Source: Ignavibacteriota bacterium
GTDB lineage: Bacteria; Bacteroidota; Ignavibacteria; SZUA-365
Direction: 5' to 3'
DNA: 64,000 nt
NCBI GenBank assembly: GCA_016218045.1
Contig: JACRFB010000059.1
Span: 1 to 64,000 of the forward strand
The position numbers were made by a program, and so were the translations under genes. Below, piece by piece: positions 34,442-43,805 of the stretch. The notes beneath the pieces are model-generated. The model was not told the origin of the DNA and did not search any database. It saw nothing but the letters and a program-made list of their open reading frames with translations. Position 1 is the stretch's first letter; each line of letters starts with the position of its first letter.

Positions 34442-35226
34442 AACCGCACCTTCAACATCATGTCGCCCTGCAGTGTCAGAACTTTCCACGACGGATCGGA
34501 CGAGGAAAGCGCCGAGATGGGCAGGCCCGCGGTGAAACGCGGCGTCAGAACGAAACGGTTCGAGAGTCGCACGTCGCCGCCAACACCGAGCGACAGACCG
34601 AACTGCACGGCGCGTCCGCCCGGTATGTTCGTCTCACTCAGGAGCACGACTCGGTCGCTTCCGTTTTTATAGACGGTGCCGGGTGTGAGGATCTGCTCGG
34701 TGTTGTCGTAGCGCGCGTGCAGGGGGATGCAGATGTCGAGACCCGCGTGCAGGAACACCGCGGTGTACGGGAAATACCATTGTATCGCGGGCACGAGCCG
34801 AATCGACCGGTGTGAAACGACCGACGTCTTTTTATACTGCACGAGCGAATCAGGCACGTTTCCGATAAAGGTCGATACGCGCGTTTCTTCGAAGGAAAAC
34901 GTGGCCGAATAGTCGTGGTACATCACCGTCACCGACAGGGCAAAACCGAGTTTCGGATACTGAATCACCGCCGCGAGGCCGGGAATAAAACGCACGCCCT
35001 CCGCGTCGCGGAACGAGCAGTCGCAATTCGGAGTATACGATCCGATATGCCGGTACATGTACCCGCCGAGCACCGGAGCGATGAAGTAGCGGACGGGCCG
35101 CGCGATCATGACATCGCTCTCGTACGGTTCCGCGGGCGCCGAGGCCGTCTGCGCACGCAGTGCACCCGCAGCGAACATGAGCGCGGCAAAGGCGAAGGGG
35201 ACGGCTGAATGCAGGTGCGGTCTCAT
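34438..35226 (-). CDS. Outer-membrane beta-barrel protein
   Basis: A 262-aa exported protein. The start at 35226 gives a signal peptide (MRPHLHSAVPFAFAALMFAA) ending LRAQ; the longer frame upstream has no signal character. The body alternates amphipathic strands (YFIAPVLGGYMYRHIGSY, GFALSVTVMYHDYSATFSFE, GRAVQFGLSLGVGGDVRLSN) and ends ...GDMMLKVRL, typical of small PorT- or OmpW-size barrels of 8-10 strands. The gene is coupled to the PD40-OmpA lipoprotein by a 4-base overlap; the pair probably forms a barrel plus peptidoglycan anchor. Confidence 0.85.
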   Translation of the reverse strand: MRPHLHSAVPFAFAALMFAAGALRAQTASAPAEPYESDVMIARPVRYFIAPVLGGYMYRHIGSYTPNCDCSFRDAEGVRFIPGLAAVIQYPKLGFALSVTVMYHDYSATFSFEETRVSTFIGNVPDSLVQYKKTSVVSHRSIRLVPAIQWYFPYTAVFLHAGLDICIPLHARYDNTEQILTPGTVYKNGSDRVVLLSETNIPGGRAVQFGLSLGVGGDVRLSNRFVLTPRFTAGLPISALSSSDPSWKVLTLQGDMMLKVRL

Positions 35227-35277
35227 CGGAGAAGTTTCGGATTGGACACAAGGTACGGGAATTGCCCGTGCATCACC

Positions 35278-35312
35278 AAGCCGCGTCTCTCCGCTGTGAT
35301 GCGACGCGGCTT
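35278..35312 (-). terminator. Stem-loop at the end of the IgGFc-domain gene
   Basis: Perfect 10-bp stem AAGCCGCGTC/GACGCGGCTT with a 15-base loop, beginning at the stop codon. No T run follows, so it may be a processing or stability hairpin rather than an efficient terminator. Confidence 0.45.
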
Positions 35313-38300
35313 CATCGCGTACGCAATACACGCAATGTGCGCGTGCCGATGCGCGTCTGCAGCATGGCGACATACATTCCCACCGGCACGTCTCGGAGAT
35401 TCAATTCGCCGGTCCAGGTCCCGCGCAGACTTCTGCCGACAGGGATGGCGGCCACGCGCCTGTCATGGAGGTCGTACAGCACCAGTTCTCCATCCTCGAC
35501 GTCGGACGGAATATAAAACCGCACGACGCCGCTGCTGGGATTCGGCAGGGCCGCAAAACCGCCGTCAGTCGGCGCAGCCGGATCCGTGAGACCCGTCACT
35601 CGCGGCCCTCGGTTCGTTCGATACCCGGCGTTAAACGAATAGGCGTCGTGATAGGAGAAACCGTACGCGGTAACGCCGACGCCGCGCGGGTCGGATGTTT
35701 CGACCGAATGTGTCGTGTTGCTCACCGCGAGTCGCGCTGCGCGGAGAGTCGTCAGTGGGACGCGGTGAAACGCAGTGTCGGGCAGGGGAACTCCATCAAT
35801 CACGACAGCCGACTCGCCTCCCTCGTGTACGGTGAGGTTGAGGAAGGATGTGGCACTGTCGAGCACACCCGAATTCACCACATGACAGGCGCTGAATCTA
35901 TTGGACGGGACCATTATTGTCATTGATGCATCGCCATATTCATTCGACGGATCGTCCCACGCGGCCGAATTTGCAAACTGCGCCACCGACACGGGTTTTG
36001 ATGCCGTGATCACGGCCGTTTCCGCGCGCTGGAATTCCATCCAGTCTCCCCTCTGCGCGAGTCGCACAGGGGCATCGGTACCGATGGTCACATCTGTCGA
36101 ATCGGCCGTGGCTACCACCTTGTATGTGTCGCCTCTCCTCCGCGACAGGAACGGCATCGCCAGAAATTCCTTCCCCAGAAAATCGTCGGGCGGAAGTTGC
36201 TCGGCATGATGATTGAGGAAGCCGTAGTTCGGCAGCGAGTTTTCAGGGATCCATCCGGATTGTGCACCGCCAAATACCGTCACCGGTTTGTCCGCTACGA
36301 TGAAACTGCCTGTCAGACCGCCGAACGCTCCCGTGATCCCACTTTGGACCCGGTAGCAGTCGCCCTGTTGCAACGTGACTTGAAACGGCACGCGCGGCGG
36401 CCGACGTGTGGACGTCAGGCCGAAGGGCGTGATGGTGACCGAGGTAGCGTCTTCTGTTGCCACAACGACAAACTGCTCATCCGTCGTGGAGTAGTTGTAC
36501 CCCGCCGCATGATAGGAGGTACCGAGCGCGTGAAGGGGCAATACGAGCGACGCGTCGCTGTGATTCTCGACGAGACTCGCGATGGTTATCGACACCGGGC
36601 GGTCGGAGCGGACAAACACGCCGCGTTTCACGGGGGTCTCCGGCAGGATCTCCTGCGCACTTTCCTCCACATCGAAGTACGCTGTTCCTCCCGCAGGCAC
36701 CGTGATGTCGTTGCTGCGTCCCAACCAACCACGTGTAATGGTGACACGTGCCGCCTCGACTGCAGAGGCGAACACGCGCAGTGTCAGCGTGCCGCTGCCG
36801 TTGTTCGGCGGAAAGGCCAGCCAGAATTCCCTTCCACGAATGGTGGCTGCACTGTCGGTGCAGATCTGTTTCGGAATAATCGCCGGTATCGATATATGTG
36901 AAGTGCAGCGCAGTGTGTCGAGCCCCGCGCCACTCACGATGACACTCACTTGTACAAGCGCAGCCTTGCTGCGGGGCAGCGCTTCGAGCACCCATCCCGC
37001 GCTTCCCGTCGCTCCGGGTGCAAGTGTGATCGGTGCTATCGGCATCGACGCTGCTCCGCCGACACGTTTCAGCTCCGGAGGGACAGTGATCGTCGCCGTC
37101 AGAGACGAAAGGACCGCGGTACCTGTGTTGCGTACCGTCACCGTCAGCGGAATGGTCGTCGGATCGTAGGCACTGCTGTCGGCGTTCAGATTGAGCGAAA
37201 GCGTATCCGGACATGAGAGCGCCGCTTCGAACCGGGGCATGGGCGGGATACGCGTTTCAGCAGTGCAGCGCTGTGCCTCCTGTGCCGGATCTGTCAGATC
37301 GATGGGGAATGAGAGCACACGAAGCGTGTCCGTCGCATCCGCATGAAATCGCCATGCGACACGCACGCTGTCGCCTGGGAAAAGCGGAACAGAGGAGCTA
37401 TGTGTCTGATTCTCGCCTGCAGCGAGGCGCGCGCCGGGCGGCACGCCGATACTCAGCGACCACGACGGCAACGGCAGCGATCCCGTGCTTCGAACGACGG
37501 CCGACACGGTGAACGGATCCGGCGTGTACGCGTTTTGTGCGGCGTTCACCGCGACCCGTTCCGCGCCGCATACAAGCGCGGCATCAAAATCGGCGAGGTA
37601 CCCGTAATCCGTCTCGATCGTGAAACTTGCGCCGGGCGCGAGAGCGCGCTGGTCCCACTGCGAGAGAACCGCGGCATCCCAGATACGCAGACCGCTCGCG
37701 CGATAGTCCCACGCCGCCGCGCCGAGATAGCCGTTGTCCTGCCACTGGCCTGCCACAAATCGCGACGGTGCATCCGTGCCGCCGCCACGCAGACGTCCGC
37801 GCACCACGATGGGACTTCCCGCGACACGTCCGTGCCACTGGTCGGGAATGGCATCACCAAACCATTCACGCTCGAGGCGCACCGTATCGCTCTGCACTGC
37901 GAGACTCACAAGATCACTGTGCTCGAGGAACACATCCAGCATGAGCAGAAATCCCGCGTCCAGCACACGTGCACCCAGATTCCTCACACTCGTGCGCACA
38001 CGGACGAATGCATAATCACTCTCGAGCATGGGGACGAAGTCCATCCGCAGCGACACGCTGTCGCCGCCCGCGTGCAGCACAGCGACAAACACGACGCTGT
38101 CTCCCTCCTCCCTTGCGATGCCGGCGGGCATACGCGTTGTGCCGAGCGGGGGCTGCGGACGGTGCAGATCGTTGTTCGTGAACACCGTCGAGCCGAGGCG
38201 CACGTTCGCGAACGATGTCGCGTTGTCACCCTGAAAGAAAAGGAGCGGCACACCTTTTTTTGTGCGCACGGCGAACTGCCCGCTGTGCCGGTCGACCGCC

Positions 38301-38443
38301 ACTGTGATCGCCACATTCGAGGCCTGTGCGAAGCCGGCATTGTCAAGGGAGGCGGATGCCCGTGCTCCGCTCTTTATCTGTGCCTCACCCGAGATCATCA
38401 GCACAAGACTCAGCAACAACACCGCAGGAACATAGAATCTCAT
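35312..38443 (-). CDS. Giant T9SS protein with IgGFc-binding-type domain
   Basis: A 1043-aa secreted protein (MRFYVPAVLLLSLVLMISGE, then AQ). The N-terminal third is beta-rich with CARDB/Ig-like repeats (FTVSAVVRSTGSLPLPSWSL, PLTVTVRNTGTAVLSSLTAT). Residues about 538-935 match the IgGFc-binding-protein N-terminal domain: REFWLAFPPNNGSGTLTLRV, VRSDRPVSITIASLVENHSD, FIVADKPVTVFGGAQ and GFSYHDAYSFNAG. The last 75 residues are a T9SS sorting domain (PNPSSGVVRFYIP). Bacterial copies of this domain occur on adhesin-like proteins; IgG binding is not implied. Two ATGs are adjacent (38446 and 38443); GAGGAG spacing favours the second. It is the first gene of the minus-strand envelope series. Confidence 0.9.
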   Translation of the reverse strand: MRFYVPAVLLLSLVLMISGEAQIKSGARASASLDNAGFAQASNVAITVAVDRHSGQFAVRTKKGVPLLFFQGDNATSFANVRLGSTVFTNNDLHRPQPPLGTTRMPAGIAREEGDSVVFVAVLHAGGDSVSLRMDFVPMLESDYAFVRVRTSVRNLGARVLDAGFLLMLDVFLEHSDLVSLAVQSDTVRLEREWFGDAIPDQWHGRVAGSPIVVRGRLRGGGTDAPSRFVAGQWQDNGYLGAAAWDYRASGLRIWDAAVLSQWDQRALAPGASFTIETDYGYLADFDAALVCGAERVAVNAAQNAYTPDPFTVSAVVRSTGSLPLPSWSLSIGVPPGARLAAGENQTHSSSVPLFPGDSVRVAWRFHADATDTLRVLSFPIDLTDPAQEAQRCTAETRIPPMPRFEAALSCPDTLSLNLNADSSAYDPTTIPLTVTVRNTGTAVLSSLTATITVPPELKRVGGAASMPIAPITLAPGATGSAGWVLEALPRSKAALVQVSVIVSGAGLDTLRCTSHISIPAIIPKQICTDSAATIRGREFWLAFPPNNGSGTLTLRVFASAVEAARVTITRGWLGRSNDITVPAGGTAYFDVEESAQEILPETPVKRGVFVRSDRPVSITIASLVENHSDASLVLPLHALGTSYHAAGYNYSTTDEQFVVVATEDATSVTITPFGLTSTRRPPRVPFQVTLQQGDCYRVQSGITGAFGGLTGSFIVADKPVTVFGGAQSGWIPENSLPNYGFLNHHAEQLPPDDFLGKEFLAMPFLSRRRGDTYKVVATADSTDVTIGTDAPVRLAQRGDWMEFQRAETAVITASKPVSVAQFANSAAWDDPSNEYGDASMTIMVPSNRFSACHVVNSGVLDSATSFLNLTVHEGGESAVVIDGVPLPDTAFHRVPLTTLRAARLAVSNTTHSVETSDPRGVGVTAYGFSYHDAYSFNAGYRTNRGPRVTGLTDPAAPTDGGFAALPNPSSGVVRFYIPSDVEDGELVLYDLHDRRVAAIPVGRSLRGTWTGELNLRDVPVGMYVAMLQTRIGTRTLRVLRTR

Positions 38444-38446
38444 CAT

Positions 38447-38831
38447 GCTCTCCTCTGGCTTTATAAGGTGGTGACCCGGCGTGCACCGGATCACGATCGC
38501 TGCCCATGCAGAAAAATATCCGTGTGGCCGGGGAGAAACAACGCCTGCGCCTCGAAAATTTTCCATGGAAAGATTTCCTCTTATTTGTGTCAGGATTTTC
38601 CACCTTGTGATGTCTTGATCTGGATGGTTCGGTGAAACATCGACGGTCCCGCGGCGAAATTCTCGCGATTTTGTTTGATCCGTCGGCTTTTTTCTTTCAT
38701 TGCAACGGTTTTCACGCTATATTTTTTTGATGGTCCAACCACTAGTTGAACGAAAATTGCCTTGATTTCGTCAATAAAGTTGAACAATGTATAGACGCGT
38801 AATCAGATCACCCCAGAAGGAGGTCAGCAGC
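38447..38831. other. Divergent promoter region, 385 bp without genes
   Basis: AT-rich compared with its surroundings. It holds the palindrome TTTCCATGGAAA (38560-38571), a promoter candidate TTG-N19-TTTTTTTG (38700-38729) about 100 bases before the plus-strand gene, and two TTGAAC words (38750 and 38780 region). Confidence 0.5.
38817..38824 (+). promoter_or_regulatory. Strong Shine-Dalgarno AAGGAGGT
   Basis: Full complement to the 16S rRNA tail, 7 bases before the ATG at 38832; it settles the start over the in-frame ATG at 38787. The paralogue at 40695 keeps a version (AGGAGTCAGCAGC before ATG). Confidence 0.85.
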
Positions 38832-40481
38832 ATGAACCGGCGTACTACATTCTTTGCCTTGGCGCTTCTCCCCATGCTCGTTTTTGCAACCCTCGCAACG
38901 GCACAGCAGCGAAGCGACAACTCCCGTCACACGGTGCTGAACAGCTCGTCTGGTGGCACCCTGCTCGTCACGCAGGGCGGCGGCGTGGGATTCGATCAGT
39001 CACACAGGCTGCTGGACATCGATAAACTCGTGGGCGAGGAAGTGTGCTTCACACTCACCGCGAAAGATCAGAACGGCAATGTCATCCGCAGTTGGAACGT
39101 GAACGGCAACCCGACAACAATCACCCTCAAGGGTTCGGACGCGAACACCGACTCGAGCACGCGGTCCTGGAATGCGGATCCCGACGGCTATTCCTGGGCC
39201 CGCCTCACACATAACGGCACGCCTCTCACTCAGGTCGGCCCGAACGAGTGGTCCATCCCCAACACGGACTTCGACTCGCTCGGTCAAGCGCGCATCTGCC
39301 TCACGCACAGCAAGGCGCTGAAGGGTGTGACACTGATGGTCACCCCGTTTTTCTCGGGCCTGAATCAGGAAACCGAGAAAATGAACTTCACGGAAATCGG
39401 CCAGACGAACTACCTGGTCGAAATCACGTCGCACGTGCCCGGGAAAACCGCCGTATATCACATGCGTCAATACGAACTGACCGTCACCCCGCGCGACCGT
39501 TACCTGAATGTGACCAACGTCGAAATGGCCACAAAATTCTCGGCACGCTGGCCGGGCGAGTTCGATAACACGATTCCCGGACTGGCCGACATCTTCGCGG
39601 GTGAAGTGTTCATCAAGGGACCGACGCCCTATCTGGTCGCCTCGCGCATCATCCGCGAGCTGCCCGGCGACATTCTCCAGTACATCGTCGCCTACGCTTC
39701 GTCCGATCCCACGATCAATGGACGTACAAACGACTACGAAATTCTCAGTCATGAGCCGGTGGATTTTGTGCTTCTCACACCGCCCGATCATACGTTCCTG
39801 TCGATCGACGTGAACAATGAAAAGACACCGATGGATTTCACGTGGACCAAGCCCTTCCCGTCGGATCCATATTTCCAGATCAAGACCAGCAACTCGAGCA
39901 GCGCGGTGTATTCCGACACAGTCGCGTACACCCTCGTGTTCATCGACAGCACCAGTCTCACCTTCTCGCAGCGATATCCGTCGAACAACGTGGGCACCGA
40001 GCCCAAGCTGACCATGCTGTATCAGCAGATCCGCGACGTGGCGAACCGCATGGCGGGTCGTACCAATTGGCGCAACTACAATCTGGTGTGGTACGTGGAA
40101 GCGACCGACGGCCTGTACGTGACGAAGAGCGGACCGCCCGCCAACGATCCATCGAATCGTCCGGGTTTCTATCTCACACTCGGCATCCCTGTCGGCACTG
40201 CTCCCGTTGCCGCTCCTGCGCGTCTCGGCCTGAGCCAGAACTACCCGAATCCGTTTAATCCCTCGACCTCGATTCGGTTCTCGATTCCGACGACAGGCCG
40301 TGTGCAGCTCCGTGTCTTTGATCTTCTCGGCGCACATGTCGGAACACTTGTGGACGAAGTCCACGAAGCGGGTGAATACAGCGCATCCTTCGATGCCTCC
40401 TCCCTGCCCACCGGCATCTACGTGTACAAGCTGCAGTTCGAGGGCAAGACACTCACACGCCGCATGACACTCATGAAGTGA
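38832..40481 (+). CDS. T9SS cargo of unknown function, tandem paralogue 1
   Basis: A 549-aa secreted protein: signal peptide MNRRTTFFALALLPMLVFAT to ATAQQ, a long unassigned beta-rich body, and a T9SS tail (QNYPNPFNPSTSIRFSIP to RRMTLMK). The N-terminal half contains EEVCFTLTAKDQNGNVIRSW, SDANTDSSTRSWNADPDGYS and PGKTAVYHMRQYELTV, nearly identical in the adjacent copy; the region before the tail differs more. The KDQNGNVIRSWN part looks like an Ig-like strand pair, but no family is recognised. The start has a near-ideal ribosome site, and a UUCG-capped terminator follows, so each copy is its own transcription unit. Confidence 0.9.
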   Translation: MNRRTTFFALALLPMLVFATLATAQQRSDNSRHTVLNSSSGGTLLVTQGGGVGFDQSHRLLDIDKLVGEEVCFTLTAKDQNGNVIRSWNVNGNPTTITLKGSDANTDSSTRSWNADPDGYSWARLTHNGTPLTQVGPNEWSIPNTDFDSLGQARICLTHSKALKGVTLMVTPFFSGLNQETEKMNFTEIGQTNYLVEITSHVPGKTAVYHMRQYELTVTPRDRYLNVTNVEMATKFSARWPGEFDNTIPGLADIFAGEVFIKGPTPYLVASRIIRELPGDILQYIVAYASSDPTINGRTNDYEILSHEPVDFVLLTPPDHTFLSIDVNNEKTPMDFTWTKPFPSDPYFQIKTSNSSSAVYSDTVAYTLVFIDSTSLTFSQRYPSNNVGTEPKLTMLYQQIRDVANRMAGRTNWRNYNLVWYVEATDGLYVTKSGPPANDPSNRPGFYLTLGIPVGTAPVAAPARLGLSQNYPNPFNPSTSIRFSIPTTGRVQLRVFDLLGAHVGTLVDEVHEAGEYSASFDASSLPTGIYVYKLQFEGKTLTRRMTLMK

Positions 40482-40500
40482 TTCCATTGAAATACAACAC

Positions 40501-40528
40501 AGGCGGCCTTCGGGCCGCCTTTTTTTTT
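40501..40528 (+). terminator. Intrinsic terminator with UUCG loop
   Basis: AGGCGGCC, loop TTCG, GGCCGCCT, then at least eight T residues. Confidence 0.96.
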
Positions 40529-40627
40529 AGTCGCATCGGGGCGCATCCCGGGATGATCGCTGCCAGTGCCGACACGCACGACGGGCGGTGAGCCGCCGGA
40601 CGAATCGCGATTGTCTCATGATTTCAC

Positions 40628-40658
40628 TTGATTACGGATATGCAAATCCGGATTTTTG
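40628..40658 (+). promoter_or_regulatory. Candidate Bacteroidota-type promoter of paralogue 2
   Basis: TTG (40628-40630), 20 bases, GATTTTTG (40651-40658), seven of eight positions of TAnnTTTG counting free positions as matches; 36 bases before the ATG. Confidence 0.45.
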
Positions 40659-40694
40659 TTGCACGCCAGGGTTCATTCAACAGGAGTCAGCAGC

Positions 40695-42308
40695 ATGAAA
40701 CAATGCAGTGTTATTGCAGGTACGATGCTTACGATGTTTTTCCTTGCACTCACGTGTGCTGATGCGCGGGATGGGAACGGCAGCGCGGCCGCTCGTGGCA
40801 TCCACGGAGGTGTGGTCTTCGAACGGACGCTCCGCCTCACCGACATCGACAAAAAATCAGGCGAGGAGGTGTGCTTCACACTCACCGCCAAGGACCAGAA
40901 CGGCAACGTGATCCGCAGTTGGAACACCAGCGGCACACCCACCACCATCACGCTCAAAGGATCCGACGCAAACACCGACTCGAGCACACGTTCCTGGAAT
41001 GCGGATCCCGACGGCTACTCCTGGGCGCGGCTCACGCACGAGGGCACGCCGCTCACACAGCTCTCGCCGAACGAGTGGTCCATCTCGAACAACGCGTTCG
41101 ACGCCAACGGCCAGGCGCGCATCTGCCTCATACACAGCAAGGCCTCGAAGGGTGTCACACTCATGATCACACCGTTCTACGCGGGGCTGAATCAGGAGAC
41201 GGAGAAAATGAACTTCATCGAAGGTGATCAGACAAATTACCTCGTGGAGTTGACCTCGCACGTACCGGGAAAACCGGCCGTGTATCACATGCGCCAGTAC
41301 GAGATCACGGTGACGCCGCGCGACCGCTATCTGAATGTGACACACGTGGAAGTGGCGACACGATTCTCGGCCCGCTGGCCGGGCGAATTCGACAACACGG
41401 TTCCGGGGCTGGCCGACATCTTCGCCGGTGAAGTGTTTATCAAGGGACCGACGCCCTATCTGGTCGCCTCACGTATAATCCGCACACTGCCCGGCGACAT
41501 CCTCCAGCATATAATTGCATATGCTTCGTCCGATCCCGCGATCAACGGCCACAGCGACGACTACGAGATCCTGAGTCACGAGCCGGCAGACTTTGTATTG
41601 ATCCAGCCTCGTGATGGTGCAAGAATCATTCTTTGGACGGCAATTCAGACCGAGGATTTTACATGGTCAAAGCCAAGCCCTGCCGATCCCTACTTCCAGA
41701 TAAAAACGAGCAATACACGAAACGACGTTTTTTCGGACACCGTGTCGTACACACTGGTGTTCCTCGACAGCGTCAGCCTGACTCGTTCCCTTCGCTTTCC
41801 ATCCAACGGACTCGGCGCTGATGCGAAGCTGACACTTTCCTACGCGCAGTTGGGAAATGTGATACTCTTCATGTCGGGTTCAAAGATGTCCCGGGCCTAC
41901 ACAGTCGTCTGGTATGTAGAAGCGACCGACGGTTTGTACATAAAGCGCAACACACCTCCCGCCAACGACCCAACCAAACGCCCTGGGAATTACCTCTTTA
42001 TCAGGTACGACCTCTATGACGGGGCCACCCCTGTTGCCGCCCCTGAACGTCTCGGCTTGCAGCAGAACTATCCGAATCCGTTCAATCCTTCCACCACCAT
42101 CCACTATTCCATCCCTGTGAGCGGCCGCGTGCAGTTGCGGATATATGACCTGCTCGGTGCCCCGGTACGGACTCTTATCGACGACAACCGTGCGGCAGGT
42201 GAATACAACGCCGACTTCGATGCGGCTGGCCTCCCTTCCGGCACCTATATCTACAAGCTCAGCTTCAACGGCGAGACTCTCACGCGCCGCATGACGTTGA
42301 TGAAGTGA
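40695..42308 (+). CDS. T9SS cargo of unknown function, tandem paralogue 2
   Basis: A 537-aa secreted protein starting MKQCSVIAGTMLTMFFLALT; AGGAG lies 8 bases before the ATG. The body repeats the blocks of the upstream paralogue (EEVCFTLTAKDQNGNVIRSW, PGKPAVYHMRQYEITVTPRD, GLADIFAGEVFIKGPTPYLV) and ends in a T9SS tail (QNYPNPFNPSTTIHYSIP to RRMTLMK). The signal peptide and residues about 300-430 are diverged, while the N-terminal domain and tail are nearly unchanged, which fits a recent duplication with local divergence or gene conversion. Followed by a long hairpin shared with pta. Confidence 0.9.
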   Translation: MKQCSVIAGTMLTMFFLALTCADARDGNGSAAARGIHGGVVFERTLRLTDIDKKSGEEVCFTLTAKDQNGNVIRSWNTSGTPTTITLKGSDANTDSSTRSWNADPDGYSWARLTHEGTPLTQLSPNEWSISNNAFDANGQARICLIHSKASKGVTLMITPFYAGLNQETEKMNFIEGDQTNYLVELTSHVPGKPAVYHMRQYEITVTPRDRYLNVTHVEVATRFSARWPGEFDNTVPGLADIFAGEVFIKGPTPYLVASRIIRTLPGDILQHIIAYASSDPAINGHSDDYEILSHEPADFVLIQPRDGARIILWTAIQTEDFTWSKPSPADPYFQIKTSNTRNDVFSDTVSYTLVFLDSVSLTRSLRFPSNGLGADAKLTLSYAQLGNVILFMSGSKMSRAYTVVWYVEATDGLYIKRNTPPANDPTKRPGNYLFIRYDLYDGATPVAAPERLGLQQNYPNPFNPSTTIHYSIPVSGRVQLRIYDLLGAPVRTLIDDNRAAGEYNADFDAAGLPSGTYIYKLSFNGETLTRRMTLMK

Positions 42309-42340
42309 GTGCAGTGCCGCAACGGATAAAATGATAAACG

Positions 42341-42378
42341 CGGAACGCAGAATTCCGTGTTCCGAATTCTGCGTTCCG
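42341..42378. terminator. Perfect 15-bp inverted repeat between convergent genes
   Basis: CGGAACGCAGAATTC (42341-42355), 8-base spacer, GAATTCTGCGTTCCG (42364-42378). No T run on either strand. It lies between the ends of the T9SS paralogue and pta and may be a bidirectional RNA-end hairpin. Confidence 0.7.
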
Positions 42379-42399
42379 TGTTCCGTATATCCCGCTCGA

Positions 42400-43386
42400 T
42401 CACACCGCGCCCATCACCGCGTTGAAGACCGTAGTAACGACGATGTCGTTCACCGAGCAGCCGCGCGAGAGGTCGTAGGCAGGTTTGGCGAGGCCCTGCA
42501 CGATGGGTCCGAGCGCCTCCGCGCCGCCGAGACGTTCGGCGATCTTGTATGCGATATTGCCGGCCTGCAGATCGGGGAAGATGAGCACATTGGCCTTGCC
42601 CGCGATGTCGCTGCCCGGCGCCTTCTTCGCGCCGATCTTCTCGACGATGGCCGCATCCACCTGCAATTCGCCGTCGATCTTGATGTCGGGCCGGCGTTCG
42701 CGCACGAGGCGCAGCGCTTCACGCACCTTGTCCACCAGTTCGTGTTCGGCGCTGCCCTTTGTGGAGAATGACAGCAGGGCCACGAGCGGCTCTTCCTGCA
42801 TCAGCGCACGGTGATTGTCGGCGGTGCTGATTGCGATGTCGGCGAGTTGCGAGGCGTCGGGCAGAGGGAGCACGGCGCAGTCGGCGAAGCTGTACAGCGT
42901 CTCGGGGAATTTCATGACAAAGAAACTCGACACAGTCTTGATGCCGGGTTTCAGGCCGATCGCCAGAATGCCCGCGCGGATCACGTCGCCCGTGGTGGAG
43001 AGTGAACCGGCGACACTGCCGTCGGCAAATCCGTTGCGCACCATCATGGCGCCGAAGAAGAGCGGGTGCAGCATCTGCTCGCGCGCCTGCTCGGGCGTCA
43101 TGCCCTTGGCCTTGCGCAGTTCATGGAGCTGAGCGGCAAAAGTGTCGAGATGTTCGGCCGAAGTCGGATCGACGATGCTGATGCCGTCGAGCGAGGTGCC
43201 TGCCGCGTCGGCTGCGGCACGTATCGCAGCATCGTTCCCTACCAGGGAAATGCGAGCGGTGCCCTCGTCCGTGACGATGCGTGCCGCCTTGATGGCCCTC
43301 TCGTCGGTGGCGTCGGGATAGACAATGTGTTTGGGATTGTTGCGCGCGCGATCCTTCAGATCGTCGATAAAATGTGCGGGATGCAT
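42400..43386 (-). CDS. pta: Phosphate acetyltransferase
   Basis: A 328-aa single-domain phosphotransacetylase, interconverting acetyl-CoA plus phosphate and acetyl-phosphate plus CoA. The start [20 protein letters not shown] matches the family N-terminus; the frame is open 150 codons further upstream only because it crosses repeats. Family blocks: [75 protein letters not shown] and [22 protein letters not shown] lies 8 bases upstream of the ATG. No acetate kinase gene is in view. A good promoter candidate (TACATTTG) lies about 42 bases upstream, between the gene and the repeat block. Confidence 0.96.
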   Translation of the reverse strand: MHPAHFIDDLKDRARNNPKHIVYPDATDERAIKAARIVTDEGTARISLVGNDAAIRAAADAAGTSLDGISIVDPTSAEHLDTFAAQLHELRKAKGMTPEQAREQMLHPLFFGAMMVRNGFADGSVAGSLSTTGDVIRAGILAIGLKPGIKTVSSFFVMKFPETLYSFADCAVLPLPDASQLADIAISTADNHRALMQEEPLVALLSFSTKGSAEHELVDKVREALRLVRERRPDIKIDGELQVDAAIVEKIGAKKAPGSDIAGKANVLIFPDLQAGNIAYKIAERLGGAEALGPIVQGLAKPAYDLSRGCSVNDIVVTTVFNAVMGAV

Positions 43387-43427
43387 ACAGGTGCCTTGTT
43401 TGTTTGTTGATACGCGATATGCGTCTT

Positions 43428-43435
43428 CAAATGTA
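43428..43435 (-). promoter_or_regulatory. Candidate -7 element TACATTTG of pta
   Basis: Exact match to TAnnTTTG on the minus strand; a TTT is 20 bases upstream in the place of the -33 TTG. The predicted leader is about 36 bases. Confidence 0.5.
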
Positions 43436-43454
43436 GGCCGCACGGCGGGAAGGA

Positions 43455-43753
43455 AAAAACGGGGGACGGGGGACGGGGGACGAGGGACGGGGGACGAGGG
43501 ACGGGGGACGGGGGACGGGGGACGAGGGACGGGGGACGGGGGACGGGGGACGGGGGACGAGGGACGGGGGACGGGGGACGGGGGAGTGGGGAGTAGGGAG
43601 TGCAATATAAAAGCGAGACACTCTCCCGCTGTCCCGCTCTCCCGCTCTCCCGCTGTCCCGCTGTCCCGCTCTCCCGCTGTCCCGCTCTCCCGCTGTCCCG
43701 CTGTCCCGCTGTCCCGCTCTCCTGCTGTCCCGCTCTCCCGCTGTCCCGCTGTT
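43455..43753. repeat. 300-bp double short-repeat block between divergent genes
   Basis: A purine block (43459-43587) of GGGGGAC/GAGGGAC heptamers is followed by a pyrimidine block (43620-43752) of CCCGCTCT/CCCGCTGT octamers. The latter is the complement of the GGGACAGC family at 1998 and 4161. Pure G-tracts could form quadruplexes. No gene. Confidence 0.93.
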
Positions 43754-43805
43754 CGGTGATTTTTCCGTACCTTGCATGATTCCATTTCACATTGAAACGC
43801 ACAAC

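Noticed and set aside
38560-38571. TTTCCATGGAAA palindrome as an operator
   Set aside because: 12-base palindromes in AT-rich stretches are not rare, and it is more than 100 bases from either start codon. Listed only as a note.
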